DNA of 49,819 nt from assembly GCA_016192135.1 (NCBI GenBank), contig JACPUR010000040.1:67771-117589 (forward strand), given 5' to 3'. The notes beneath the pieces are model-generated. The model ran no database searches, was not told the DNA's origin, and worked only from the letters and a program-made list of their open reading frames with translations. Below, in pieces: positions 21,988 to 30,284 of this stretch. How positions within the stretch are numbered: the stretch's first letter is position 1; every line of letters starts with the position of its first letter. This stretch comes from Candidatus Tectomicrobia bacterium. GTDB taxonomy: Bacteria > UBA8248. Made by a program: the position numbers and the translations under genes.

Positions 21988-23031
21988 TCACCCCACCGGC
22001 AGGACGAGCTTCCCCTGGACGTGGCCCTCCTCGAGCATGAGGTGCGCGCGCCCGATGTTCCGGGCGTTGAGCGGCCCCACCTCGGTGACCATCGGGGGCT
22101 TGAGGGCGCCCGTCTCCAGCCACTCGCGGATGTGGGCCAGGCTCTTCTGGTACTGGCCGAAGTAAGCGCGGCCGCCCCCGCGCACCGGGGTGCGCAGGAA
22201 GACGGCGTGGAAGGAGCACGACTTCCAGAAGATCCCCTCGGGCTGGGTGGTGAAGAACTGGGGGATGGGGTTGTCCGGGTCCGAGGCGATGGAGCAGACG
22301 TGGCCCCAGTAGTCCACCACCCGCATGCACACCCGCTTCATGTCCCGCCCCACGAGGTCCACCGCCACCTTGACGCGCCGGCCCCCGTTCGCCGCCTGCA
22401 CCTTGGCGGCGGCCTCCTCGACCGACAAGCCGCTGTAGCGGACGATGTGCCGGTCCTCGAGGCCCAACTTCTCGCGCAGGTAGGCCGCGCTCTTCTCGCC
22501 GCCCGCAGTGGCGAGGACGGGCGCGGCCCCCAGGATGCGGAGCATCTGCACCGCCATGGTGCCCACCCCGCCCGAGGCCCCGGCCACGAAGGCGGATTCC
22601 CCCCGCTCGAAGCGCGCCTTCATCACCACCGCCTCGTAGGCCGTGAGGGCGGTCAGGGGCACCGCCGCCGCCTCGGCGAAGGAGAGCCTCCGGGGCTTGG
22701 GCGCCACGAACTCCTGGGGGACGCAGGCCAGCTCGGCGTAGCCGTTCCCCCCGTCGTCCCCGAAGCGGGGGAGGTAGGCCATCACCTCGTCCCCGGCCTT
22801 GAAGGCGCCCGCGCCCTTGCCGGCGCCGTCCACCACCCCCGCCACGTCCCGCCCGAGGATGAGAGGGGTCTTCCCCTCGTTCCCGCCCCGGCGGGCCTTG
22901 AAGTCGGTCGGGTTCACCGAGGCCGCCTTGACCCGGATGCGCACCTCCCCCTCCCCGGGCGAGGGATCGGGCCACTCCATGTCCGCCAGGTTCTCCACCC
23001 CGCCGAATTCCTTCAGCACCACCGCGCGCAT
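21988..23031 (-). CDS. Zinc-independent quinone oxidoreductase/MDR-family dehydrogenase
   Basis: A 347-residue medium-chain dehydrogenase/reductase. The N-terminal GroES-like domain reads MRAVVLKEFGGVENL, VRIRVKAASVNPTDFKARRGG and LGRDVAGVVDGAGKGAGAFKAGDEVMAY. The NADPH-binding Rossmann part begins ESAFVAGASGGVGTMAVQMLRILGA. The structural and catalytic zinc cysteines of alcohol dehydrogenases are absent, so a quinone or enone reductase is likely. Start MRAVVLKEF (23031) is preferred over an upstream ATG at 23058 because it matches the family N-terminus. Confidence 0.82.
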   Translation of the reverse strand: MRAVVLKEFGGVENLADMEWPDPSPGEGEVRIRVKAASVNPTDFKARRGGNEGKTPLILGRDVAGVVDGAGKGAGAFKAGDEVMAYLPRFGDDGGNGYAELACVPQEFVAPKPRRLSFAEAAAVPLTALTAYEAVVMKARFERGESAFVAGASGGVGTMAVQMLRILGAAPVLATAGGEKSAAYLREKLGLEDRHIVRYSGLSVEEAAAKVQAANGGRRVKVAVDLVGRDMKRVCMRVVDYWGHVCSIASDPDNPIPQFFTTQPEGIFWKSCSFHAVFLRTPVRGGGRAYFGQYQKSLAHIREWLETGALKPPMVTEVGPLNARNIGRAHLMLEEGHVQGKLVLPVG

Positions 23032-23042
23032 GGGACTATCCC

Positions 23043-23471
23043 TCACCACGCATTCCAAGGCTGCACAGGTACTCCGATGGCTTCGAAATGCCTGATGTTT
23101 TGCGTCACCACCGTTGCTTCAAGGCTAATCGCAAGAGCACCTAGCAAAACGTCAAAGTCAATCCTGTCTTCCTTGGACAAGGGATGACCACGCCTCCGCA
23201 AGTCCGCCCAAATTTCCGCACCCCGCCGCCAGTCTGCCCAGGATAGTTCTTGCACTCCCAAGACTTGAGCGAAATCCTCCAGGAATTGCACTTCTTCTGT
23301 CGCGTCTATGTGTAACAGACCTCGGAGGGTTTCATACAGAGCAGGGGCAGAAACATAAACGTCCTCGCCTCTCTCAAGTGCAGCTTGGAGACGCTCCTTC
23401 GCTTGACGAACAACTTGATCCTTCTTTTCGACTAGTTCACTAAGCGCCGAGGTATCAAGCAGAAACGGCAT
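23043..23471 (-). CDS. PIN-domain ribonuclease (VapC-like toxin)
   Basis: A 142-residue PIN-domain protein. MPFLLDTSALSEL has the first acidic residue (Asp6), ALYETLRGL a Glu, DRIDFDVLLGALAISLEATVVTQNIRHFEAI the third acidic cluster and the T-x-N-x-x-H-F ending. These residues bind Mg2+ for RNA cleavage. It lies 15 bases after the small gene at 23487-23858, whose C-terminus could serve as the antitoxin. The DNA from here to about 24700 is clearly AT-richer than the surroundings, suggesting acquisition. Confidence 0.82.
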   Translation of the reverse strand: MPFLLDTSALSELVEKKDQVVRQAKERLQAALERGEDVYVSAPALYETLRGLLHIDATEEVQFLEDFAQVLGVQELSWADWRRGAEIWADLRRRGHPLSKEDRIDFDVLLGALAISLEATVVTQNIRHFEAIGVPVQPWNAW

Positions 23472-23486
23472 AAGGCGGCTCTACAC

Positions 23487-23858
23487 CTATTCCCGAAAAG
23501 ACAATGAACGACCTTCCGCGATAACCTGTCTGAACTTTTCCCATTTTTCTTCCGGAACCCGGCTGGGTTTCGAGAACCATTGTTCCAAGAGTTCGATGGC
23601 CTTTAGATTTTTCGGAGGAATGGCACGGGCCGTTACACTGATCTCCTCTTCCTCCCGTCCGTGTTTTGGAAAAAAAGGCTCATACCCTGCCGCATACGCG
23701 CTTGGTACCCGAGGCGGAAGAACAAATGCCTCCACGACGGCACTCTCACCGACGCTCACCGCGCTTGCGGAGCATGTGTTAAACTCTGGCGCGTCATATG
23801 GAAGATCGGACAAATGACGGCGGGGTATTTGCCCAGGCAACTCAAGAACCACAGGCAT
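23487..23858 (-). CDS. Hypothetical protein of the PIN/TIGR04255 cassette (antitoxin candidate)
   Basis: 123 residues. The N-terminal part MPVVLELPGQIPRRHLSDL contains no known fold that I recognise; the middle is beta-like; the end (LKAIELLEQWFSKPSRVPEEKWEKFRQVIAEGRSLSFRE) is helical and resembles toxin-wrapping tails of VapB-type antitoxins. It overlaps the upstream TIGR04255 gene by one base (TAATG) and precedes the PIN gene by 15 bases, so the three form an operon. Its antitoxin role is inferred from position. Confidence 0.55.
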   Translation of the reverse strand: MPVVLELPGQIPRRHLSDLPYDAPEFNTCSASAVSVGESAVVEAFVLPPRVPSAYAAGYEPFFPKHGREEEEISVTARAIPPKNLKAIELLEQWFSKPSRVPEEKWEKFRQVIAEGRSLSFRE

Positions 23859-24613
23859 TACGATTCCTCCACGCCGAAACGCTCACGCAATTTATTGCCA
23901 ATGATTGACTCATAAACCTCGATAATTCTCGAGTGCGCTTCTTCAAGAACTATCCCAACGTTTTTCTCTGCGGGTGATTCCATCCGATTGAAGGCAATGT
24001 GATCCAAATCTACGATATTGGCAATCTGTCCTTTTTCCGCAGGCTCTGTATGCGTTGCAACGGTCAGATGAAGCCGCGTCTCCATATAGGGAGACAGTTC
24101 TACTCGAACTAGAAATGGACCTGGCTCCTGATATACCCCGCCGGGCAAGTAAGACGACTTCGCGAAAAACCGGTCAAATTTAAATTCCGCTTCGGGCAAG
24201 ACAATGCGGTTAATATATCGTAGCCCGGTGCGCACAATCGCTTTCGGTTGAATCACCGAAATGTAGTCTTTGAGTCTTGCCAAAATGAGCGGCTTGAATT
24301 TTTTCCACCCTGGATATTTGGGAAGAAGGTTGACGGCTAATAGGTTCTTGGAGATTTGTACTAATGCGGTTTTATCCTTGCGATGGAATCGCATTCGGAT
24401 TCCGACCTCTCGGAACTGCTGGTCAATCCTCCCAGGTTTAGTCTGGAAACCCATTTCCAACCCGTGAAGCTCTTTCGCCTCCGGAAATTCGTCTTTGATC
24501 CTCTCGTGGAAAAGCCCAAAAAAAGTGGCATTCCATTTAAGGCCCTCCTCGAAGTGAATTTCGCAGAGGGCCTCGGCGATGGGAGGATTCTTATAGCGCT
24601 TCTCTGTGCTCAT
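23858..24613 (-). CDS. TIGR04255-family protein
   Basis: 251 residues beginning MSTEKRYKNPPIAEALCEIHFEEG, the family hallmark (PPI-x-EA-x-CE-x-x-F). Also visible are FFGLFHERIKDEFPEAKE, VQISKNLLAVNLLPKYPGWKKF, GLRYINRIVLP and DLDHIAFNRMESPAEKN, all characteristic. The family is widespread in accessory regions and has no established biochemical role. Start ATG 24613 has GCGAGGA upstream. It leads an AT-rich operon with a small protein and a PIN RNase, so a defence or toxin-regulating role is plausible but unproven. Confidence 0.75.
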   Translation of the reverse strand: MSTEKRYKNPPIAEALCEIHFEEGLKWNATFFGLFHERIKDEFPEAKELHGLEMGFQTKPGRIDQQFREVGIRMRFHRKDKTALVQISKNLLAVNLLPKYPGWKKFKPLILARLKDYISVIQPKAIVRTGLRYINRIVLPEAEFKFDRFFAKSSYLPGGVYQEPGPFLVRVELSPYMETRLHLTVATHTEPAEKGQIANIVDLDHIAFNRMESPAEKNVGIVLEEAHSRIIEVYESIIGNKLRERFGVEES

Positions 24614-24711
24614 GAGTCCTCGCTTAAGAGCCAAGCTAGTTCTCGCCTTATCTTCTCACTCCCTGAATAGAATACTGGCCAAAACAAACAAGAGCAACAA
24701 CTGCTCCCCCC

Positions 24712-25494
24712 TCACACCATCCACGCCCCGCCGGCGAGCATGAGGCCCTGGCCGGTGACGTTGCGGCTCTCGTCGCTGGCGAGGTAGACCGCCATGTGGC
24801 CCACGTCGTCGGGGGTCTGCTCCCGGCCGAGGGGGACGGCCGACTTCACGAAGGCGTCGAACACCTCGCGGGGCGCCTTGTCGCTGTCCAGCCCCATGAT
24901 CACCCCGTGGCCCTTCTCCCAGAGGTCGGTCCACAGCAGGCCCGGGTTGATGGCGTTCACGTTCACGCCGTGCTTCGCCATCTCCTTGGCGAGGCTCATG
25001 GTGAAGCTCATGCAGGCGGCCTTCGAAGCGCAGTAGTGGGGCACGTTCTCGTTCGCCCGGCGCGCCGCCATGGAGGCGATGTTGATGATCTTGCCGTAGC
25101 GCCGCTCCCGCATGTGGGGGGCGACGGCCCGGCACATCAAGAAGACGCCCACCGTGTTCACGGCGAAGACCTCGTTCCACTCTTCCAGCGTGAGCCGGTC
25201 GATGGGGTTCCCCATCAGCCTCGAGGCCCGCCCGTGGCAGTTCACCAGGATGTCCACGCGGCCCAGGCGGCCGAGGGCGGTTTTCACGGCGCGCGCGACG
25301 TCCGCCTCCTTCGTGACGTCCACCCCGATGGCGAAGGCGTCCTTCCCCCCGTCGGCCACCCCGCGCTTGGCCACCTCCTCGGTCACGTCCATGACGCAGA
25401 CCCGGGCGCCCTCCCGGGCGAACGCCCGGATGATTCCCCGCCCGATGCCCCCTCCGCCCCCCGTCACGATGGCCGTCTTGTCCTTCAAGCGCAT
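24712..25494 (-). CDS. Short-chain dehydrogenase/reductase
   Basis: A 260-residue classical SDR. The cofactor motif TGGGGGIGRGIIRAFAREGA, then VDVTKEADV, NCHGRAS, the catalytic Ser in INIASMAARR, YCASKAACMSF (YxxxK) and the PG motif NAINPGLLWTDLWEKG. Asp after the second strand (VCVMDVTEE) suggests NAD(H) preference. It probably oxidises or reduces a hydroxy/keto metabolite. Start ATG 25494. Confidence 0.85.
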   Translation of the reverse strand: MRLKDKTAIVTGGGGGIGRGIIRAFAREGARVCVMDVTEEVAKRGVADGGKDAFAIGVDVTKEADVARAVKTALGRLGRVDILVNCHGRASRLMGNPIDRLTLEEWNEVFAVNTVGVFLMCRAVAPHMRERRYGKIINIASMAARRANENVPHYCASKAACMSFTMSLAKEMAKHGVNVNAINPGLLWTDLWEKGHGVIMGLDSDKAPREVFDAFVKSAVPLGREQTPDDVGHMAVYLASDESRNVTGQGLMLAGGAWMV

Positions 25495-25982
25495 GGATGA
25501 GCCCCCCGGGAAGACATGGATGATCGCTTCGAGGGGCGAATCTTAAGCCCCGGGGGCGGGGGCGTCCACGGCGGGGCGGGCATAGCGGCGGGATGAATGT
25601 AGAGGCGAACCTCGCGTTCGCCCCCGCGGACCAGTTCCCCCGCCCGTCATTTCCGCGCCTGAGCATGAAGGTGCGCGAAATTGCGCGAAATTGCGGTAGC
25701 GGGCGGCGCGGCCGGAGGGGGTATGTTGGATTGGGGGCGCGGGTCCGGTTTTCCCCCCTCTCCCTTTGGGAGAGGGGGAATTCCAAACCGGGCACATGGG
25801 TGGCAGGCGATTCTGGATGGCCGGTAAGGCCCGTCGCGGATAGTCGCGGATATTGAGGGGTATTGAGGGATAAAGCCCATGTTTTCACCCGGGAGGAGAA
25901 AGCGGGGGCGGGACGTGAGTAACGGCTAGTAACGCTTATTGAGGGATAAAGAGGGGATAAAGCCCCGTTTTTCCCGCTGGTC
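25495..25982. other. Repeat-rich intergenic region, 488 bases
   Basis: No convincing gene. It holds a hairpin at 25751-25780 with arms CCCTCTCCC and GGGAGAGGG around TTT, a short tandem of GCGAAATT near 25675-25695, and a direct repeat of TTGAGGGATAAAG at about 25863 and 25939 followed by a third GGGATAAAGCCC unit. The hairpin could terminate transcription between the SDR gene and the znuB side; the rest looks like degenerate intergenic repeats. Confidence 0.5.
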
Positions 25983-26777
25983 TTACCGCGCCCGGAGGGG
26001 GGCGAGGGCGCTCAGGGCGAAGAGGAGGGCGGCGGCGAGCACCACCGAGGGCCCGGCCGGGGTGTCCCACCGCAGGGAGGCGGCCAGGCCCCCCGCCACC
26101 GCCAAGAGCCCGAGCAGGCTGGCGAGCAGGGCCATCTGCTCGGGGGTGCGGGCCAGCCGCCTCGCCGCCGCCGCGGGGATGATGAGGAGGGAGGTGATGA
26201 GGAGCACCCCCACGATCTTCATGGCGATGGCCACCGCGAGGGCGATGAGCCCCATGAAGAGGAACCGCACGCGCAGGGCGGGCACCCCCTCGGCCTGGGC
26301 CAGCTCCTCGTGGACGGTCAGGGCCAGGAGATCCCGCCAGAGCCAGGCGAGGCCGGCGAGCACCACCGCCCCGCCTCCCCAGATCCAGGCGAGGTCTCCG
26401 GGGGTCACGGCGAGGATGTCGCCGAAGAGGTAGCCCATGAGATCGGCCCGAAGGCGCTCCATCAGGCTCACCGCCACCAGGCCCGCCGCGAGGGCGGTGT
26501 GGGCGAGGATGCCCAGCGCCGTGTCCGAGGCCAGGCCGTCCGGGCGCTGGAGGAGGACCAGGAGGAGCGCGAGGACGAGGCACACCGCCAGGCTCCCCAC
26601 CCTGAGGTCCAGCCCCAGCAGGAAGCCCAGCGCCACCCCCAGCAGCGCGCTGTGGGCGAGGGCGTCGCCGAAGTAGGCCATCCGCCGCCACACCACGAAG
26701 CAGCCGAGCGGCCCCGCCACCAGGGCCGCCGCCGCCCCGCCCAGGAGCCCGCGCAGGAGGAAGTCCTCGGTCCACAT
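25983..26777 (-). CDS. znuB: Zinc ABC transporter permease (ZnuB)
   Basis: A 264-residue ABC-3 family permease with about eight hydrophobic helices. Hallmarks are LVAGPLGCFVVWRRMAYFGDALAHSALLGVALG, SLMERLRADLMGYLFGDIL, and KIVGVLLITSLLIIPAAAARRLA. It imports Zn2+ (or Mn2+) delivered by the binding protein at 28566-29570 with the ATPase at 27112-27978. Start ATG 26777. Unusually, 334 bases of hairpin-rich sequence separate it from znuC, so expression may be uncoupled or attenuated. Confidence 0.88.
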   Translation of the reverse strand: MWTEDFLLRGLLGGAAAALVAGPLGCFVVWRRMAYFGDALAHSALLGVALGFLLGLDLRVGSLAVCLVLALLLVLLQRPDGLASDTALGILAHTALAAGLVAVSLMERLRADLMGYLFGDILAVTPGDLAWIWGGGAVVLAGLAWLWRDLLALTVHEELAQAEGVPALRVRFLFMGLIALAVAIAMKIVGVLLITSLLIIPAAAARRLARTPEQMALLASLLGLLAVAGGLAASLRWDTPAGPSVVLAAALLFALSALAPLRAR

Positions 26778-27111
26778 GCTAATGGGAAGCCCTCCCCGCG
26801 CCCGCCGCCCGGGAAAGAAACGTGATTTTCCCCTCTCCCCCCGGGAGAGGGGCGGAGAGCCCCCAGCGGCGCAACGCTGGGGGCGAGCCGGGGTGAGGGG
26901 CATCCCAAGCGGCTCGCCGCTCGGGGACCCCGGGGTGAGGGAAGATTCCGGCGGGCACAGCATTTTCCCTCACCCCCGTCCCCTCTCCCTCCTCCCGAGC
27001 CGGCGGGCCGGTTCGGGGACCCGGAACGACGGAGAGAGGGGTGACGCGGAACACGCCGGAGCCGGTTTTCTGAATTACTTGGACCCCCTTCATCGCTGGC
27101 GGTTCCACATG
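26778..27111. repeat. Hairpin-rich intergenic repeats between znuC and znuB
   Basis: Three or more inverted repeats lie in tandem: CCCCTCTCCC with GGGAGAGGGG near 26829-26852, CCCCCAGCG with CGCTGGGGG near 26862-26886, and GC-rich palindromic segments around 26940-27030 with CCCTCACCCC and CCCTCTCCC motifs. They resemble BIME/REP clusters. Their position inside what should be a zinc-uptake operon suggests mRNA processing or attenuation, but no coding capacity. Confidence 0.55.
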
Positions 27112-27978
27112 CTAGTGCCCGCCCCCCCCGTGATGGTGCCCGTGGAGCCCGTGATGGCCGCGGGGCGGCTGCGGCCGATCCTCCACGCCGGTGGGCTCCC
27201 GGGCGGGGCCGTTCGGGCGCAGGGGGACCACCTCCCCCTCGGGGCCGTGCCGGTGGTCGTGGGCGTGGGTGTAGACGGCGAGGTTCCGCGCCGCCTGGGG
27301 GCCGAAGAGGGCGAGGTACTCCGGGTGGGCGCTCACGTCCTCGGGCCGGCCGTGGCAGCAGATGTGGCGGTTGAGGCACACCACGCGATCCGTCGAGGCC
27401 ATCACCACGTGGAGGTCGTGGGAGACCATGAGGATGCCGCACCCCCGCTCGCCGCGGATGCGGGAGATGAGGCCGTACATCTCGAGCTGGCCCGTCACGT
27501 CCACGTTCTGGACGGGCTCGTCGAGCACGAGGAGGTGGGGGCCGCGCAGGAGCGCCCGGGCGAGCAGCACGCGCTGCATCTCGCCCCCCGAGAGGGCGTG
27601 GACGGAGCGGTCCATGAGGTACGCGGCGCCCGTCTCATCGAGGGCGCGGGAGGCCTCTCTCTCCGGGACGGGGCGGGGGAGGCTCAGAAGGCGCCGCACG
27701 GTGAGGGGAAGGATGGGGTCCACCGCGACGCGCTGGGGGAGGTAGCCGACCACCAGCCCCGGCTTGCGGCGCACCGAGCCCTCCGCCGGGGGGAGGAGGC
27801 CCAGCAGGGCGCGGATGAGGGTGGTCTTCCCCGCTCCGTTGGGGCCGATGAGGGAGACGACCTCCCCCGGGTGCACGGCCAGATCGATGCGATGGAGGAT
27901 GGACTGCCCGCCGAGGCGGACCCCCACCCCCCGGGCCTCGACCAGGGGCTCATCGCGGGGCCGGGCCTCAGCGCGCAT
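27112..27978 (-). CDS. znuC: Zinc ABC transporter ATPase (ZnuC) with a His-rich tail
   Basis: 288 residues. Walker A LIGPNGAGKTTLIRALLG, Q-loop in VGYLPQRVAVDP, signature LSGGEMQRVLLARALL, Walker B LLVLDEPVQNVDVTGQ and switch MVSHDLHVVMAS define the ATPase; CLNRHICCHGRPEDVSAHPEYLALFG is the ZnuC-type end of the domain. A Pro-rich extension finishing GHHGLHGHHHGGGGH is a likely zinc-binding tail. It overlaps the zur gene by eleven bases, indicating co-transcription with the regulator. The ATPase powers zinc uptake with ZnuA and ZnuB. Confidence 0.88.
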   Translation of the reverse strand: MRAEARPRDEPLVEARGVGVRLGGQSILHRIDLAVHPGEVVSLIGPNGAGKTTLIRALLGLLPPAEGSVRRKPGLVVGYLPQRVAVDPILPLTVRRLLSLPRPVPEREASRALDETGAAYLMDRSVHALSGGEMQRVLLARALLRGPHLLVLDEPVQNVDVTGQLEMYGLISRIRGERGCGILMVSHDLHVVMASTDRVVCLNRHICCHGRPEDVSAHPEYLALFGPQAARNLAVYTHAHDHRHGPEGEVVPLRPNGPAREPTGVEDRPQPPRGHHGLHGHHHGGGGH

Positions 27979-28477
27979 CGGCTTGCGCCTTCTCGCGGCA
28001 GGCGGGGCAGCGTCCCTGCACCTCGATGACCGGGGTCTCCACCTCGAAGCCCGCCCGGGCCGCCGCCTCCCCGATGGCCCCCTCGATGCGCGGCTCGTCC
28101 ATCTCGGCGACGGCGCCGCATCCCCGGCAGATGAGGAACTGGGCCATGTGGGGGTTGTCCGGGACGCCGCAGCCCACGAAGGCGTTCACGCTGCTCAGGC
28201 GGTGGACGAAGCCCTGCGCGATCAGGAAGTCGAGGGCGCGGTACACCGTGGCCGGGGCACCGCCGCGCCGGCCCCCGGGATCCATCCGGGCGAGGATGTC
28301 GTACGCCCCGACGGGGGCGTGGCTCCCCCAGACGAGCTCCAGGACGCGCCGGCGGATGGCGGTGAGCCGGGCCCCCCGCCGGGCGCAGAGCTCCGAGGCG
28401 CGCTCCAGGGCGTCGGCCACGCAGGCGGCGTGGTCGTGCCCGCTTTCGGGAAACTGCACCTGGGATTCGCCAGCCAT
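27968..28477 (-). CDS. zur: Fur-family zinc uptake regulator (Zur)
   Basis: A 169-residue Fur-family repressor. The winged-helix part is LTAIRRRVLELVWGSHAPVGAYDIL and PATVYRALDFLIAQGFVHRL; the dimerisation domain holds two CxxC zinc-site pairs (CRGCGAVAEM and CPACREK) and an early His cluster (ESGHDHAACV). Linkage to znuC on one side and a divergent znuA on the other identifies zinc as the signal. A perfect 19-base palindrome lies just upstream of the start, between zur and znuA, and should be its operator. Start ATG 28477. Confidence 0.88.
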   Translation of the reverse strand: MAGESQVQFPESGHDHAACVADALERASELCARRGARLTAIRRRVLELVWGSHAPVGAYDILARMDPGGRRGGAPATVYRALDFLIAQGFVHRLSSVNAFVGCGVPDNPHMAQFLICRGCGAVAEMDEPRIEGAIGEAAARAGFEVETPVIEVQGRCPACREKAQADAR

Positions 28478-28499
28478 TTCTCCCCTCTTGCTAATCCAA

Positions 28500-28518
28500 A
28501 ATGATATGTTATATCATT
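28500..28518. promoter_or_regulatory. Zur operator (perfect palindrome) in the zur/znuA divergent promoter
   Basis: AATGATAT-GTT-ATATCATT: eight-base arms match perfectly around GTT. The centre TGATATGTTATATCA resembles Zur-box sequences. The region is strikingly AT-rich for this genome and lies 22 bases from the zur start and about 48 bases from the znuA start, where it can repress both transcripts when zinc is ample. Confidence 0.8.
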
Positions 28519-28565
28519 AGTGACTGAACTGCTACGTTATCTTATCACCATTTGGAGGACTTTCC

Positions 28566-29570
28566 ATGCGCATCCGCCCGCCCGCCTGGCTCGGGGCCGC
28601 CTGCCTGAGCCTTTTTTTCCATCCGGCCGCCGCCCCGGCGGCGCCCCGGGTGGTCGTCACCATCAGCCCCATCCACTCCCTCGCCGCCTCGGTGATGGAG
28701 GGGGCGGCCTCCCCCCGCCTCCTGATCCCGGGGACGGCCTCGCCGCACAACTACACCCTCAAGCCCTCGGACGCCCAGGCGCTCGCCCAGGCCCAGCTCA
28801 TCATCTGGGTGGGGGAAGAGATCGAGCCCATCCTGGAGAAGCCCCTCAAGGCCCTGGGGAAGAAGGCGCGCGTGCTGGAACTCTCCAAGGCTCCGGGGAT
28901 CACCCTCCTGGACGCGCGCGAGGGCGGGGTCTGGGAGGGGCACGGGCACGAGGAAAAGGAAAAGGGCCACGCCCAGGACGAAACGAAGCGCGGCCACGAC
29001 GAGCAGGAGAAGAAAGAAGCCGGAAAGAAGGAGGAGCGACACGAGGAAAAAGACATGCACATCTGGCTGAGCCCGGCCAACGCCAAGCGGATCGCCCGCG
29101 CCATGGCCCAAGCCCTCGGTGAGATCGATCCCGGCAACGCCCCCGCCTACCGCGCCAACGCGGAGAGGCTCGCGGCGGGGATCGACGCCCTCGACGCCGA
29201 GCTGCGGGAACAGTTGAAGCCCGTCCGGGGCAAGCCCTACATCGTCTTCCACGACGCCTACCAGTACTTCGAGCGGCACTACGGCCTCTCCCCCGCGGGC
29301 TCGATCTCGGCCTCCTCGGCCCACGCGCCGGGGGCCAAGCGGCTCTACGAGATCCGCAAGAAGATCGTCGAGTCGAAGGCCGGCTGCGTCTTCCGGGAGC
29401 CCCAGTTCCCCTCCCGGCTGGTGGAGACGGTGGTGAGCGGCACCCCGGCCAAGATCGGGGTGCTCGACCCGGACGGCGGGGCCACGATTCCTCCGGGGCC
29501 GGGGGCTTACTTCCGGCTCATGCGCAACCTGGCCGGCTCCCTGCGCGCCTGCCTTCTTTCGGAGAACTAG
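28566..29570 (+). CDS. znuA: Zinc ABC transporter substrate-binding protein (ZnuA)
   Basis: A 334-residue periplasmic metal-binding protein. A signal peptide ending AAPAAP precedes VVVTISPIHSLAASVM. Metal-ligand histidines occur in ASPHNYTLKPSDA, DMHIWLSPANAKRIA and IVFHDAYQYFERHYGL. Between residues about 120 and 160 lies the charged His/Glu/Lys loop (GHGHEEKEKGHAQDE) typical of ZnuA, which captures zinc. The start has GGAGG upstream. It is the first gene of an operon with the DUF1007 and NicO genes, and the Zur palindrome lies immediately upstream. Confidence 0.88.
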   Translation: MRIRPPAWLGAACLSLFFHPAAAPAAPRVVVTISPIHSLAASVMEGAASPRLLIPGTASPHNYTLKPSDAQALAQAQLIIWVGEEIEPILEKPLKALGKKARVLELSKAPGITLLDAREGGVWEGHGHEEKEKGHAQDETKRGHDEQEKKEAGKKEERHEEKDMHIWLSPANAKRIARAMAQALGEIDPGNAPAYRANAERLAAGIDALDAELREQLKPVRGKPYIVFHDAYQYFERHYGLSPAGSISASSAHAPGAKRLYEIRKKIVESKAGCVFREPQFPSRLVETVVSGTPAKIGVLDPDGGATIPPGPGAYFRLMRNLAGSLRACLLSEN

Positions 29571-29639
29571 GAGCTGAAAGGGATTTCCGGCCCGGCGGAG
29601 GCGCGCTATAATCGGGGCGGTTCCACCTGTCCGTGTTCA

Positions 29640-30284
29640 ATGGGACGCCGCGCCGCCGCAGGGTTCGACCCGCTCATGACGCTCCGCTGCTTGCGCCTTC
29701 TGCTGCTCGCCGCCGCCCTCGTGGCGTGGCCGCCCTCGCCCGCCCTGCCCCATCCCCACGTCTGGATCACGAACGGCACCACCTTCCTCTTCCAGGACGG
29801 GAAGCTCGCCGGGGTGCGGCTTGAGTGGGCCTTCGACGAGCTCTTCAGCGACACCCTGGTGCGCGAGTTCGACGAGAACAAGAACGGCAAGCTCGACCCG
29901 GCCGAGGTCCAGCAGATCCAGAAGGAAACCTTCCCCTACCTCCAGAAGTTCCACTTCTTCGCCCACATCATGCTTGGCCAGAAGAAGGCGCCCGTGACCG
30001 AGGTGCACGAGTTCTCGGCCGAGGCCCGCAAGGACGGCGTGCGCTACCGCCTGACGGTGCGGCTCCCGGAGCCGGTGGACCCCCGGAAGACCCCCGTGAC
30101 GGTCAACGTCTTCGACGAGACCTACTACGTGGACTTCATCCACGAGAAGAAGGACCCGGTGCGCATCGAGGGGGCCCCGGCCGGGACGTGCACCTACCGG
30201 ATGGGGAGGAGCATCCTCTCCGTCGTCTCGGGCTGGAACATGATGGTCCCCACCCCGATCCATCTGGAATGCCCCGCGCGATGA
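29640..30284 (+). CDS. DUF1007-family exported protein
   Basis: About 214 residues (or about 202 from ATG 29676). A signal peptide (LRLLLLAAALVAWPPSPALP) precedes HPHVWITNGTTFLF, the DUF1007 hallmark. FDELFSDTLVREFDENKNGKLDPAEVQQI resembles an EF-hand loop. The family is almost always adjacent to nickel/cobalt or zinc transport genes and is presumed to handle metal in the periplasm. It follows znuA and its stop overlaps the start of the NicO gene (ATGA). Neither candidate start has a strong ribosome-binding site. Confidence 0.8.
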   Translation: MGRRAAAGFDPLMTLRCLRLLLLAAALVAWPPSPALPHPHVWITNGTTFLFQDGKLAGVRLEWAFDELFSDTLVREFDENKNGKLDPAEVQQIQKETFPYLQKFHFFAHIMLGQKKAPVTEVHEFSAEARKDGVRYRLTVRLPEPVDPRKTPVTVNVFDETYYVDFIHEKKDPVRIEGAPAGTCTYRMGRSILSVVSGWNMMVPTPIHLECPAR

